The position numbers and the translations under genes are program-made. The notes below the pieces were generated by a model. The model saw only the letters and a program-made list of their open reading frames with translations, did not search any database and was not told the DNA's origin. Positions 28,442 to 36,444 of a stretch of 64,000 bases of DNA are shown piece by piece. The stretch comes from Acidobacteriota bacterium. Its GTDB lineage: Bacteria; Acidobacteriota; Terriglobia; Bryobacterales; Bryobacteraceae. Each line of letters starts with the position of its first letter. The stretch's first letter is position 1. Location of the stretch: positions 1 to 64,000 of the forward strand of contig JAPKZB010000092.1 of the NCBI GenBank assembly GCA_026393985.1, in the 5' to 3' direction.

Positions 28442-29167
28442 ATGCCAGATCGAAAAATAGTCCGCGTCCTCATCGCTGAGCCCCAGCAGCTCCTGCGCGA
28501 AGCACTCGTAGCCCTCTGCGAGCGCAACCCCGATCTTGAGGTTACCGACCAATGCGCCGATGGCGCGGCTGCTCTCCGGCTGATGCTGCAAAAAGCCCCG
28601 GACGTGGCGCTGCTTGAGCTCGATCTGCCAGAGTTGCATACCCTTGAGCTTCTCAGCCAGGCCCGCGAGAGAAATTGCTCCACCCGGATCGTTCTGATGA
28701 CCTCGCGGAGCGATCGCAAAACCGTCATTGAAGCTCTGCGCTGCGGCGCGCACGGCATTGTGCTCAAGAGCGGCTCGGCGCGCCATCTGATGGACGCGCT
28801 ACAACAGGTTACCTCCGGCGGCGTCTACATCTCGCCGGCCGTCGAGGTGGACAAGATCTTTGCCGCCCACCGCAATCGCAAGGAAAACGAGGATCCGTTT
28901 GAAACGCTTTCGGCCCGCGAGCATCAGGTTTTCACCATGCTCGTCGAAGGCCACCGCGCCAAAGAGATCGCCGCCCGCCTTGCGGTCAGCCCCAAGACGA
29001 TCGATACCTATCGGGCCAGCATGATGCGCAAGCTCGACATCCACGACGTGGCCGGTCTGGTGAAATTTGCCATTACCCGCAAACTCACCAGTCTCCCGGG
29101 CAACGACTACAACGGGAACGGCACTTCCGCGGTGCCCCCCCAGGTGATGGCTAAAGCCGCCGGTTAG
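28442..29167 (+). CDS. NarL/FixJ-type response regulator with atypical receiver
   Basis: A 241-residue protein with a receiver domain (residues about 7-125), a LuxR-type HTH (LSAREHQVFTMLVEGHRAKEIAARLAVSPKTIDTYRASMMRKL, about 158-200) and a 25-residue tail. The phospho-acceptor Asp of the receiver is Glu59 (ALLELDLPE), and the acidic pair is E13-P14 instead of D-D. The conserved Thr87 and Lys109 are kept. The Mg2+/phosphate site is therefore impaired, and Glu may mimic the active state. It lies downstream of the RsbW/RsbV pair with no histidine kinase nearby. DNA binding is expected from the intact HTH. Confidence 0.85.
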   Translation: MPDRKIVRVLIAEPQQLLREALVALCERNPDLEVTDQCADGAAALRLMLQKAPDVALLELDLPELHTLELLSQARERNCSTRIVLMTSRSDRKTVIEALRCGAHGIVLKSGSARHLMDALQQVTSGGVYISPAVEVDKIFAAHRNRKENEDPFETLSAREHQVFTMLVEGHRAKEIAARLAVSPKTIDTYRASMMRKLDIHDVAGLVKFAITRKLTSLPGNDYNGNGTSAVPPQVMAKAAG

Positions 29168-29173
29168 CCGGTG

Positions 29174-29608
29174 CTACCGCACAATCCGCCCAAACAGCTG
29201 CCCGCCCCGCCCGGGTCCCAGCCACGTGCCCGCGTACTGATCCTTGTAGAGCACCACCCGGGCCGAGTAGGGGCCGCCGGGCATGGCTACGTCCGTCAAC
29301 TGAATCATCGGCGTATCGCCGGCCCACTCAATCGTCACCGGCACGGGCAGGGGCCACTCGGTCTCTCCCAGTTTCATCCGAGTCCGCAACAGCCACGTTT
29401 TTCCCGCGAGCTTCGTCATGCCGTCGATCGAGTACCGCTCCTCGCCCGACAGCCCCGGCTTGTTCCAGGTGGTGGAGTGCCCTACCAGCGCGGCGCCGGA
29501 CAGCATCGCCGTCAAGTGCGCCTCCAACTGCTCCTGCGGCGTGGGTCCCTTCGTCCCGCCGCATCCCAGCAGCAACAGCAACAATAGAATGCTCAACAGC
29601 CTCTTCAT
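29174..29608 (-). CDS. Small predicted lipoprotein of unknown function
   Basis: A 144-residue product beginning MKRLLSILLLLLLLGCGG, a type II signal peptide with a lipobox ending in Cys16, so it should be lipidated and held in a membrane. The mature part is a small beta-rich domain (SARVVLYKDQYAGTWLGPG) with no recognisable motif. Its start overlaps the stop of the upstream MFS gene, and its 3' end faces the response regulator 6 bp away. Confidence 0.75.
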   Translation of the reverse strand: MKRLLSILLLLLLLGCGGTKGPTPQEQLEAHLTAMLSGAALVGHSTTWNKPGLSGEERYSIDGMTKLAGKTWLLRTRMKLGETEWPLPVPVTIEWAGDTPMIQLTDVAMPGGPYSARVVLYKDQYAGTWLGPGRGGQLFGRIVR

Positions 29609-30771
29609 ACCGGCATCCTAACCCGCCAACACGCCAAACCCAAGGCCGCGGTCAACCCCGCCAAGACTCGGAACATGAGATCGTAGGACCCGGTCCGCTC
29701 CAGCGTCCCGGCCAGCAGCACCGGCCCCACCGCCGAGGCCACCACCGTCATCATCTGCGCCGCGCCCTGAATCCGCCCCAACTCCACCCGCCCGAATACC
29801 GCGCTCCATACCGAGAAGAACACCACCGTCACCACTCCCCCGGCCACGCCCATCGCGATGCCGTACCCCATCACCCCCGCCATCGTCGTCACCAGCGGCA
29901 GCGCGCCGACCGCCCCGGCCAACAAGGCCATACCCAGCCCCATCAACCGCTGAATCGGCCACCGCATCGCCAGCCATCCGCCGCCGAAATTGGCGAGCAA
30001 CCCTAAAAGAGTACTCACCACCAGCACCATCTGATAGACATTGGCGTCAAAGCCGCGCTGTTCGAGGATCGACTGGTTGAACAACGCAATGCCCGAATAG
30101 ACGAGCCCGAACATGGCGCTCGCTAACCCGAACACCCAGAACGCCGGCGTCCGCAGCGCCTGCCGGAACCGCATGCCGCCCGGCGCCCCGGCCACCTCCT
30201 CTTCGGTCGCCGGGGCCTCCCGCACGGTGGCCCAGGCCAGGGGCGCGAACACGGCCACCAGTGCCACCCCCACCCCCATCCACGCCGCCCGCCACCCGTA
30301 GCGCAATACCGCCTGCCCTACGCAGGGAAACGCCGCAATGAACCCCATGCCAACCAGCAGCGCGTAGACACCCATCGCCAGGTTGATGCGCCGCGCAAAC
30401 CACTTTCCCGCCAGCGCCAGACTCACTACCGAAAGTGCGCTCTGCCCCAAGCCGCGGGTCAGCGTAATCGCCCCGGCCAACACGGCCAGGCTCCCCGTCC
30501 CCGCCATGGCCATCACGGTAGCCCCCAGCAGCAGGAGCAACCCGGTCATGACCACTCGCGCTCCCCAGCGGTCCACCAGGCGCCCGCACGGCACGTTGCA
30601 GGCCGCGCCCAGCAGCGTCGCCCAGAGGTTGATGGTGGCGTAGGAGACCCGGTCGAGGCCGAACTCCCGCAGCAACGGCTCCGTGACCAGTCCCAAGCCC
30701 TGCGTCCGTCCCGGCAGCGTCCCGACCATCGCCAGCGCCGCCATCGCTAACACCACCCAGCCGCGATACAT
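29605..30771 (-). CDS. MFS transporter
   Basis: A 388-residue inner-membrane protein with about 12 hydrophobic segments. The loop after segment 2 (CGRLVDRWGARVVMTGLLLL) is the MFS motif A (G-x-x-x-D-R-x-G-x-R). The family resembles monocarboxylate/oxalate-type carriers more than drug exporters, but the substrate cannot be assigned. On the minus strand TACCAT lies 6 nt before its ATG, and the gene is divergent from a small membrane-protein gene 17 bp away. Confidence 0.85.
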   Translation of the reverse strand: MYRGWVVLAMAALAMVGTLPGRTQGLGLVTEPLLREFGLDRVSYATINLWATLLGAACNVPCGRLVDRWGARVVMTGLLLLLGATVMAMAGTGSLAVLAGAITLTRGLGQSALSVVSLALAGKWFARRINLAMGVYALLVGMGFIAAFPCVGQAVLRYGWRAAWMGVGVALVAVFAPLAWATVREAPATEEEVAGAPGGMRFRQALRTPAFWVFGLASAMFGLVYSGIALFNQSILEQRGFDANVYQMVLVVSTLLGLLANFGGGWLAMRWPIQRLMGLGMALLAGAVGALPLVTTMAGVMGYGIAMGVAGGVVTVVFFSVWSAVFGRVELGRIQGAAQMMTVVASAVGPVLLAGTLERTGSYDLMFRVLAGLTAALGLACWRVRMPV

Positions 30772-30773
30772 GG

Positions 30774-30783
30774 AACAATGGTA
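30774..30783. promoter_or_regulatory. Overlapping divergent -10 elements
   Basis: In the 17-bp gap between divergent genes, AACAAT on the plus strand (30774-30779) and TACCAT on the minus strand (30783-30778) lie back to back, 9 nt and 6 nt before their start codons. If both work, both transcripts are nearly leaderless and the promoters compete. This is a pattern reading only. Confidence 0.3.
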
Positions 30784-30788
30784 GCCCA

Positions 30789-31145
30789 GTGCTCTGGACC
30801 ATTCGCCTCAGCGCGCTGCTCTACGCCGCCGCCCTTTTCGCCTACTGGCGCCGCTCGCCCGGCGCCCGCTTGCTCTCCGTGGCCGCCTACGCGCTCTACC
30901 TCGCCCACGTCTATCTGGCCTTCGACCAGCGCTACGCCTGGAGCCACGCCGCCGCCTATGCCGAAACTGCCCGCCAAACCCGCGAACTGTTTGGCCTCGA
31001 CTGGGGCGGCGGCATCTATTGCAACTACGCCTTTACGCTCCTGTGGCCGCTCGATTTCTTCTACCCGCGCAACCGCTGGCTGCACGGCTTTCTCATTTTC
31101 ATGTTCGTGAACGGCGTCTTTGTCTTCGGCAAGTGGTGGCGCTGA
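30789..31145 (+). CDS. Small multi-pass membrane protein of unknown function
   Basis: The 118-residue product starts with GTG. It has three or four hydrophobic segments: LWTIRLSALLYAAALFAYW, ARLLSVAAYALYLAHVYLAF, IYCNYAFTLLWPLDFF, and GFLIFMFVNGVFVFGKWW. It is rich in Trp and Tyr. A Tyr- and Ala-rich loop (RYAWSHAAAYAETARQTRELF) separates segments 2 and 3. I do not recognise the family. The gene stands alone, divergent from the MFS gene and convergent with the mannonate dehydratase-like gene. Confidence 0.6.
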   Translation: MLWTIRLSALLYAAALFAYWRRSPGARLLSVAAYALYLAHVYLAFDQRYAWSHAAAYAETARQTRELFGLDWGGGIYCNYAFTLLWPLDFFYPRNRWLHGFLIFMFVNGVFVFGKWWR

Positions 31146-31149
31146 TCGT

Positions 31150-32427
31150 TCACTGCTTGACGATCGTTCCGTCGCGCCGCCGCACCTCGCCCCAACCCCC
31201 GTGCAGCCGCTGCCGCTCGCCGTTCTCCCCGTAGCCAAACGGATACTTCGCCGCGGCCTTCTCGTTCACTTCAATGCCCCAACCCGGCGCCTCCGTCGCG
31301 TACAGATAGCCGCCCTTCGTGACCGGCGCCCCCGGGAACACCTCCGCGACCGGCTCGCTGAAGGCCACAAACTCCCGGATCCCGAAGTTCGGGCAGGCCA
31401 GATCCAGCGCCAGGTTGGCCGCGTGGCCGATCGGGGAGACATCGCCTGGGCCATGCCACGCCGTCTTCACCCCGAACATCTCCGTCAACGCCGCCAGCTT
31501 CCAGGCCGGCGTCAGCCCGCCTACCTGCGAGAGGTGAATCCGCAGGTAATCGATCAAGCGCTCCTGCACCAGTTCGCCCCACTCGGCCGGGTTGTTGAAC
31601 AGCTCTCCCATGGCCAGCGGCGTCGAGGTCAGCTTCCGCGCCAGCCGGAAGTAGCCGATGTCTTCGGGGGCGAACACATCTTCGAGGAAGAACAGCCGGA
31701 ACGGTTCGACGTCTTTGGCAAACTGCAGACCCAGCGCGGCTGGCAGCCGCTCATGGGCGTCGTGCAGCAGTTCGATCTCGTCGCCGAACCGCTCGCGGCA
31801 GGCGGCGAACATGCGCAGACTCCGGCGGGCATACTCGGCCGGCTCGAACATAGGCCCGTCGTGCAGCGCCCCGGTGGCGGCGCGGCCCAGAGCGGCCGGC
31901 GCCCGTCCGCCGCCGTAGGTCCGGCCGCCTCCGGAGCTGTAAGCGGCCTGGTTGGGCACCCCCACCTGCACCCGGATGTACTGAAAGCCCTCGGCCCGCA
32001 GCTTCTCCGCGCTCGCCAGCACCGCCGCAATCTCGTCCCCGCCCGCATGGACGTAGCACGCTGCCGCCTCCCGGCACTTGCCCCCCAGCAACTGATACAC
32101 GGGCAGGCCCGCCATGCGCCCCTTGATATCCCACAGCGCCAGATCCACCCCGCTCAGCGCGTTGTTGAGTACCGGATCGTTCCGCCAATAGGAGCTTTGC
32201 ATCGCGGCATGCCAGATGTCCCCCACCCGGTCCACCTCCTTGCCGAGCAGCAGCGGCCGCAGGTACCGGGTTACCGCCGGGCCCACCAGTTCGGCCCGCT
32301 GCGTGAAGGTGCCGCACCCGTATCCGTACAGCCCCGCCTGGTCGGTCACCACCTTCACCACGGTGAGCCGCAGTCCCACCGGGGCCGTCTCGATTACTTG
32401 AATATCGCGAATCTTCGGAGTTGCCAT
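31150..32427 (-). CDS. Enolase-superfamily dehydratase, mannonate dehydratase (ManD/RspA) subgroup
   Basis: A 425-residue mandelate racemase/muconate-lactonizing-type enzyme. Motifs of the ManD subgroup are CYVHAGGDE, FQYIRVQVGVPN, the D-x-H metal/catalytic element LLHDAHERL, FFLEDVFAPED and MGELFNNPAEW with two Glu metal ligands, and the catalytic His region WHGPGDVSPIGHAAN. ManD members dehydrate D-mannonate or D-gluconate, though many characterised ones are slow or inactive. An upstream ATG at 32445 overlaps a TACAAT -10 box, so I prefer ATG 32427 (MATPKIRDIQ). No uronate pathway genes are adjacent. Confidence 0.82.
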   Translation of the reverse strand: MATPKIRDIQVIETAPVGLRLTVVKVVTDQAGLYGYGCGTFTQRAELVGPAVTRYLRPLLLGKEVDRVGDIWHAAMQSSYWRNDPVLNNALSGVDLALWDIKGRMAGLPVYQLLGGKCREAAACYVHAGGDEIAAVLASAEKLRAEGFQYIRVQVGVPNQAAYSSGGGRTYGGGRAPAALGRAATGALHDGPMFEPAEYARRSLRMFAACRERFGDEIELLHDAHERLPAALGLQFAKDVEPFRLFFLEDVFAPEDIGYFRLARKLTSTPLAMGELFNNPAEWGELVQERLIDYLRIHLSQVGGLTPAWKLAALTEMFGVKTAWHGPGDVSPIGHAANLALDLACPNFGIREFVAFSEPVAEVFPGAPVTKGGYLYATEAPGWGIEVNEKAAAKYPFGYGENGERQRLHGGWGEVRRRDGTIVKQ

Positions 32428-32443
32428 CGAGGGACTCTCGACC

Positions 32444-32449
32444 ATTGTA
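32444..32449 (-). promoter_or_regulatory. Putative -10 box TACAAT of the mannonate dehydratase-like gene
   Basis: On the minus strand TACAAT lies 16 nt before the ATG at 32427 and overlaps an in-frame ATG at 32445. That makes the downstream ATG the likelier start, since the transcript would begin after the first. Confidence 0.35.
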
Positions 32450-32475
32450 GGCGGTCTATGCTACGATTCTTAAAT

Positions 32476-32490
32476 TGCAAGCAACTTGCA
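32476..32490. promoter_or_regulatory. Operator-like inverted repeat TGCAAG-CAA-CTTGCA
   Basis: A perfect 6-bp inverted repeat with a 3-nt spacer lies 7 nt before the ATG of the PepSY gene and just after TACGAT (32462-32467), a possible -10 box. Its position would let a dimeric regulator block initiation. The regulator is not identifiable from the window. Metal or oxidative control would suit a PepSY-TM gene, but that is inference. Confidence 0.4.
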
Positions 32491-32497
32491 TCTAGCC

Positions 32498-33550
32498 ATG
32501 CGCCGTTTCCTGTTTTGGCCTCATCTGGTTGCCGGTGTCCTCGCCGGCTCCGTCATCCTGCTGATGTGCATTACGGGCGTGCTGCTCACCTATGAAAAGC
32601 AGCTGCTGGCCTGGGCTGACCGCGCCGTGAACACCGTGCCGGTTCCGGCTGGCGCAACTCGCTTGCCGATTGACGAGCTGCTCGCCGCTCACCCCCGGGC
32701 TGCCGCCCTCACGCTGGCCAACCGCCCGGCCGCCGCCGTGCAACTGTCTCTTCCGGGCAACCAACTCCTCTACGTCGATCCCTACACCGGCCGCCCCACC
32801 GGCGAAGCCTCGGCTGGCGCGCGCGCCTTTTTCCGCCAGGTCCTGCTTTGGCACCGCTGGCTCGGGGAGAACACCCCGACGACCAAAGCCATCACGGGCG
32901 CCGCCAACCTCGCCTTTCTCTTTCTCCTGCTCACGGGCGTCCCCATGTGGATCCAGCGCCCCATTGTCTGGTTCCGCCGCGGCCTCTCGCCCAAGGCCCG
33001 CGACTATAACGGGCATCACGTTCTGGGCATCTGGAGCGCCGTCCCGCTGCTGCTGATCGTGGTGTCGGCCGTCTTTTTCTCCTACTCCTGGGCTACGCCG
33101 CTCCTGTTTACCGTCACCGGAGAAAAGGTGCCCCCGGAAGCCAAGCCGGCGCTGGCCGGGCCCGGGCCCTACGAGCCGCTGCTGCGTCAGATCGACGCGC
33201 CGCAATGGCAAACCATCACCTGGCGCCCCGCCGCCGGCACGTTTGCGGTCGAGGAGGGGGGGTGGGGCCGGGTCGATCTCCGGAGCACCTGGACGATTCA
33301 GAACCAGTCCGTGGTGCGCTCCGCCCGTTTTGAGACGCTGCCGCTGGCGCGTCGCCTCCGCCTCTGGGTGCGCACCGTGCACACCGGAGAGGCCGCCGGT
33401 TTGCCGGGGCAAACCATTGCCGGCCTGGCCTCCGCCGCGGGCGCCGTGCTGGTCTACACGGGTCTGGCGCTCACCTGGCGGCGGCTCCGCGCGGCCAGGA
33501 CGGCCCGGTCCGCCGCTCGGCCCACGCCAGCCGCTCCTGCCGCCGGGTAA
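32498..33550 (+). CDS. PepSY-associated TM domain protein (possible iron-uptake reductase type)
   Basis: A 350-residue membrane protein with an N-terminal helix (FWPHLVAGVLAGSVILLMCITGVLLTYEKQL), a periplasmic PepSY-like part, a helix pair around FLFLLLTGVPMWI and VLGIWSAVPLLLIVVSAVFFSYSW, and a C-terminal helix (VYTGLALTWRRL). Paired His residues near membrane segments (FWPHL, LWHRWLG, GHHVLG, VHTGEA) are typical of the group, which is thought to reduce ferric-siderophore iron or act with TonB receptors. I chose ATG 32498 over an upstream TTG at 32486, which lies inside the inverted repeat. Confidence 0.82.
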   Translation: MRRFLFWPHLVAGVLAGSVILLMCITGVLLTYEKQLLAWADRAVNTVPVPAGATRLPIDELLAAHPRAAALTLANRPAAAVQLSLPGNQLLYVDPYTGRPTGEASAGARAFFRQVLLWHRWLGENTPTTKAITGAANLAFLFLLLTGVPMWIQRPIVWFRRGLSPKARDYNGHHVLGIWSAVPLLLIVVSAVFFSYSWATPLLFTVTGEKVPPEAKPALAGPGPYEPLLRQIDAPQWQTITWRPAAGTFAVEEGGWGRVDLRSTWTIQNQSVVRSARFETLPLARRLRLWVRTVHTGEAAGLPGQTIAGLASAAGAVLVYTGLALTWRRLRAARTARSAARPTPAAPAAG

Positions 33551-33620
33551 TTGTGCCGCTGCCGCTCCTAGGCACTCCAGGCGGACAGATGCTACCATGA
33601 GAGGTTGGAAGAGTATTGTT

Positions 33621-34325
33621 GTGGATAAAGTAGAACGCGAACAATTGAAGCATGATCGCTTCGTCGAAGAGGTCACCCACTCGGTCGAGTACGCCGTCGG
33701 GCACAAAAAGCAGGTAACGCTTTATGGCGGCATTGCGGCGGCGGTGCTGGTGGTAGGTGCCGGCGCCTGGTACTTCCTGGGCAAACAGGCTGAGGCTCGC
33801 CAGGCCGACCTGCGGGAAGCCATCCTGATTCAGGATGCCGCCGTCGGTCCGGGCTCGAACCCCTACGTCAAGAGCTTTCCCACCCAGGCCGAGAAGGAAG
33901 CGGCGGCTCTCAAGTCCTTTAGCGCTCTGGCCGCCAAGCACTCGTCGAACGAAGTGGGGGCGATTGCCAAGTACTATCAGGGCGTGATCTACGCCGATCA
34001 GGGCAAGTTTGCCGAAGCCGAAACGAACTTCAAAGCGGCGGCCGACTCGGGCGAGAAGGATTACGCCTCGCTGGCGAAGTTGTCCCTGGCTCAGATGTAC
34101 TCCCGCCAGAACAAGAAGGACGAAGCCGAAAAGCTACTCCGCGCTTTGGTGTCCTCCCCGACCATCATGGTTTCCAAGGAACAGGCTGAAATCGAACTCG
34201 CCAAACTGATTGCGCCGACCAAACCGGATGAGGCCAAAAAGCTGCTCGAGCCGCTGCGCACCTCCGAACGCAGCACCGTCTCCCGTTGGGCCGTCACCGC
34301 CTACGGCGACGCCAAGCTGAAGTAG
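33621..34325 (+). CDS. Membrane-anchored TPR-like protein (YfgM/TPR_21 type)
   Basis: The product has a charged cytoplasmic N-terminus (VEREQLKHDRFVEEVTHSVEYAV), one membrane helix (LYGGIAAAVLVVGAGAWYFL) and tetratricopeptide-like repeats (IAKYYQGVIYADQGKFAEAETNF, LAKLSLAQMYSRQNKKDEAEKLL). This matches YfgM-like proteins that attend the secretion and outer-membrane machinery. GGAAGAG sits 7 nt before the GTG at 33621, giving 234 residues. An in-frame ATG at 33597 adds 8 residues but overlaps a TACCAT box. The dGTPase start overlaps its TAG. Confidence 0.78.
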   Translation: MDKVEREQLKHDRFVEEVTHSVEYAVGHKKQVTLYGGIAAAVLVVGAGAWYFLGKQAEARQADLREAILIQDAAVGPGSNPYVKSFPTQAEKEAAALKSFSALAAKHSSNEVGAIAKYYQGVIYADQGKFAEAETNFKAAADSGEKDYASLAKLSLAQMYSRQNKKDEAEKLLRALVSSPTIMVSKEQAEIELAKLIAPTKPDEAKKLLEPLRTSERSTVSRWAVTAYGDAKLK

Positions 34326-35461
34326 TGAACCCGGCCAACTCCGACAAACCGTTCGCTGCCCTCCGCCTTCGGCCGGAGATGAGCCGCGGGCGCCGTTACC
34401 CTGAGTTGGCCCACCCCTATCGCACGGAGTTCCAGCGCGACCGCGACCGCGTGATCCACGCCCGGGCCTTTCGCCGTCTTGAAAACAAGACGCAGGTCTT
34501 CCCGGCCGGGGTCTCTGATCACTTCCGCAACCGCCTCACGCACACGATGGAGGTGGCGCAGATAGCCCGCACTGTGGCGGCCACGCTTGGCGTGGATGAG
34601 GATCTCACCGAGACGCTGGCGCTGGTCCACGATATCGGCCACCCGCCGTTTGCCCACGCCGGCGAGGACGAACTCCGCCGCCAGATGGAGCGGTTCGGCG
34701 AAACGTTTGACCATAACCTGCATGGCCTCCGCATTGTGGAGAGCTTTGAGGCGCGCTACGCCCGTTTCCCGGGTTTGAATCTCACCTTCGAAGTCCGCGA
34801 AGGCATCGTGAAGCACTCCCGCGACCTGACCCCCGGGGAGTCGCCCGAACTCGACGCCTATCTGCCGGAGCAGCGTCCGCCGATTGAAGCGCAGATCATC
34901 GATCTGGCCGATGAGGTGGCTTACAATACCGCCGATCTGGATGACGCCTACTCGGCCGGCTTCTTCACCATCGACGAGGTTCGTGGCGCGGTCCCGGCCT
35001 TTTCCGACATCTGGGAGGCGGTCGAGATGCAGTTTCCTGGCGCTGAGGAGCGGGTGCAGTTCCTTGAAACGCTGCGGCAGGTGATCAACCTGCTGGTGTC
35101 GGGTCTGCTCGATGGCACGGCGAACGCGATACAAGCGGCCGGTGTCGCGACGGTGGAGGAGGTCCGCCGGCACCCGCGGCGGCTGGTGGGCCTAACGGAG
35201 TCGGCCGCCGCCACGGGTCGCGAGCTGAAGCGTTTTCTCCATCGCAGGGTCTACAACTCGGAAGAGTTGCTCAGGGAGCGCCACCGCTCGGTGCGCATGA
35301 TCGCCGAGCTGTTCGCCTACTATGAGGCAAACCCGGACCGTCTGCCATCCCTTTACCGGGATCAGGCCGAGGAGGGCCACTCGCATCGGGTGATCTGCTC
35401 CTACATCGCGGGCATGACGGACGGCTACTGCCAGCGAATTTATAACGAACTGCTGGCCTGA
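34325..35461 (+). CDS. dgt: Deoxyguanosinetriphosphate triphosphohydrolase-like protein (HD domain)
   Basis: A 378-residue HD-domain phosphohydrolase of the dGTPase type 2 family, which removes triphosphate from dNTPs. SRGRRYPELAHPYRTEFQRDRDR and HARAFRRLENKTQVF form the conserved N-terminal region. Metal ligands are His73 (RLTHTMEVAQ) and His102-Asp103 (LVHDIGHPPFAHAGE), with the last Asp in LADEVAYNTADLDDAY. The GTG at 34325 shares a base with the TAG of the upstream gene. It is preferred over ATG 34379 because the family usually has some 15-20 residues before S-R-G-R-R. Confidence 0.9.
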   Translation: MNPANSDKPFAALRLRPEMSRGRRYPELAHPYRTEFQRDRDRVIHARAFRRLENKTQVFPAGVSDHFRNRLTHTMEVAQIARTVAATLGVDEDLTETLALVHDIGHPPFAHAGEDELRRQMERFGETFDHNLHGLRIVESFEARYARFPGLNLTFEVREGIVKHSRDLTPGESPELDAYLPEQRPPIEAQIIDLADEVAYNTADLDDAYSAGFFTIDEVRGAVPAFSDIWEAVEMQFPGAEERVQFLETLRQVINLLVSGLLDGTANAIQAAGVATVEEVRRHPRRLVGLTESAAATGRELKRFLHRRVYNSEELLRERHRSVRMIAELFAYYEANPDRLPSLYRDQAEEGHSHRVICSYIAGMTDGYCQRIYNELLA

Positions 35462-35482
35462 GCGCCGCGCTGGCCTTGGGTT

Positions 35483-36373
35483 TTATGCCCCGTGGTGCTG
35501 TAACCCGCGCAGCACCGTATCGATGTACTCGCGGGCGCGGCGGGCGAGGGCGTCGATGGCCGCGGGGTCGGTGGGCCGGGGGACGAGCGGCTCGAAGATG
35601 TTTTCGAACGTGAGGGGGATAGTCAACCCCGTGCGCAGAACCGGCGCGAAGAGCCTGTAGTGGTCGATCTCGCCGAAGCCGGGGCCGCAGTCTTCGTCCT
35701 TGGGGGTGTTGCGGTGGTCTTTGATGTTGAAGGCGCGGATGTCACGCCAGCAGGTTTGGATATCGGCAATCGGATCGTGGTTTTCGTAGTCGAGGACGTT
35801 GCCGGCGTCGTAGCAGATCTTGACGCCGTCGTCGGCCACTTCGCGGACGATGCGGGCACAGTGTTCGCCGGTGGCGGTGTTGCCGCCGTGCTGCTTGATG
35901 ACGACCAGAACGCCGGCCTGGCGGGCGGCCGGCGCCATTTTTTGCAAATTGCTCACGAAGGCTTCGTACTGGCCGGGTGTGGTTTTGCCGAAGGTGAGGA
36001 GAAAGGGGATGCGGGCGGCGGCGGCCTGTTCGATGCGGCGGAGGTGGGCGGCGAGGGCGTTGGGCGCTTCGAGGTTGACGGTGCTGAACATCATCACCGG
36101 TTCGAGGCCGAGGTCGCGGCAGCGCGCGGCCAGCGCGGCGGCGTCGCGGGCGGGCGCATCGACGGCGAGGGCGGGTTGGGTGCGTCCCTGCGCGTCTTTG
36201 TGGGTGACGCCCCAGGCGACGTGGGCGTAGCCGGCGCGTTGGATGCCGGCGAGGGCGCGTTCGAAGGGGTGGGCCGAGTAGGGGAGAGTCATGCACGCCA
36301 ACGGGAAGCGGGTGGGCGCGGGTTGGGCGAGGGCGGCGGGTAGGACGCTCGAGAGCAGATGGCGGCGGGTCAA
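35483..36373 (-). CDS. Exported sugar phosphate isomerase/epimerase-like protein
   Basis: A 296-residue xylose-isomerase-like TIM-barrel protein. The N-terminus TRRHLLSSVLPAALAQ is a short twin-arginine signal. Barrel motifs include YAHVAWGVTHKDAQG, LVVIKQHGGNTATGEHC with a metal-ligand His, VKICYDAGNVLDYENHDP, AFNIKDHRN and a late GEIDHYRLF. Substrates in this family are sugars or polyols and are not predictable here. The start is an unusual TTG, supported by AAAGGAG 5 nt upstream. It is divergent from a second isomerase-like gene at 36445. Confidence 0.82.
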   Translation of the reverse strand: MTRRHLLSSVLPAALAQPAPTRFPLACMTLPYSAHPFERALAGIQRAGYAHVAWGVTHKDAQGRTQPALAVDAPARDAAALAARCRDLGLEPVMMFSTVNLEAPNALAAHLRRIEQAAAARIPFLLTFGKTTPGQYEAFVSNLQKMAPAARQAGVLVVIKQHGGNTATGEHCARIVREVADDGVKICYDAGNVLDYENHDPIADIQTCWRDIRAFNIKDHRNTPKDEDCGPGFGEIDHYRLFAPVLRTGLTIPLTFENIFEPLVPRPTDPAAIDALARRAREYIDTVLRGLQHHGA

Positions 36374-36430
36374 GGGAACTCCTTTCTCTACTCTATCCCG
36401 CGGTTGAGCCGGATTCCCGTTACGCGTTCC

Positions 36431-36436
36431 TATAGA
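36431..36436 (+). promoter_or_regulatory. Putative -10 box TATAGA(AT) of the second isomerase gene
   Basis: TATAGAAT begins at 36431, and the ATG follows at 36445. The overlapping reading TATAGA leaves 8 nt to the start codon, again implying a nearly leaderless transcript. TTGAGC at 36404 is too far (21 nt) for a good -35 box. Confidence 0.35.
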
Positions 36437-36444
36437 ATTCAGAG

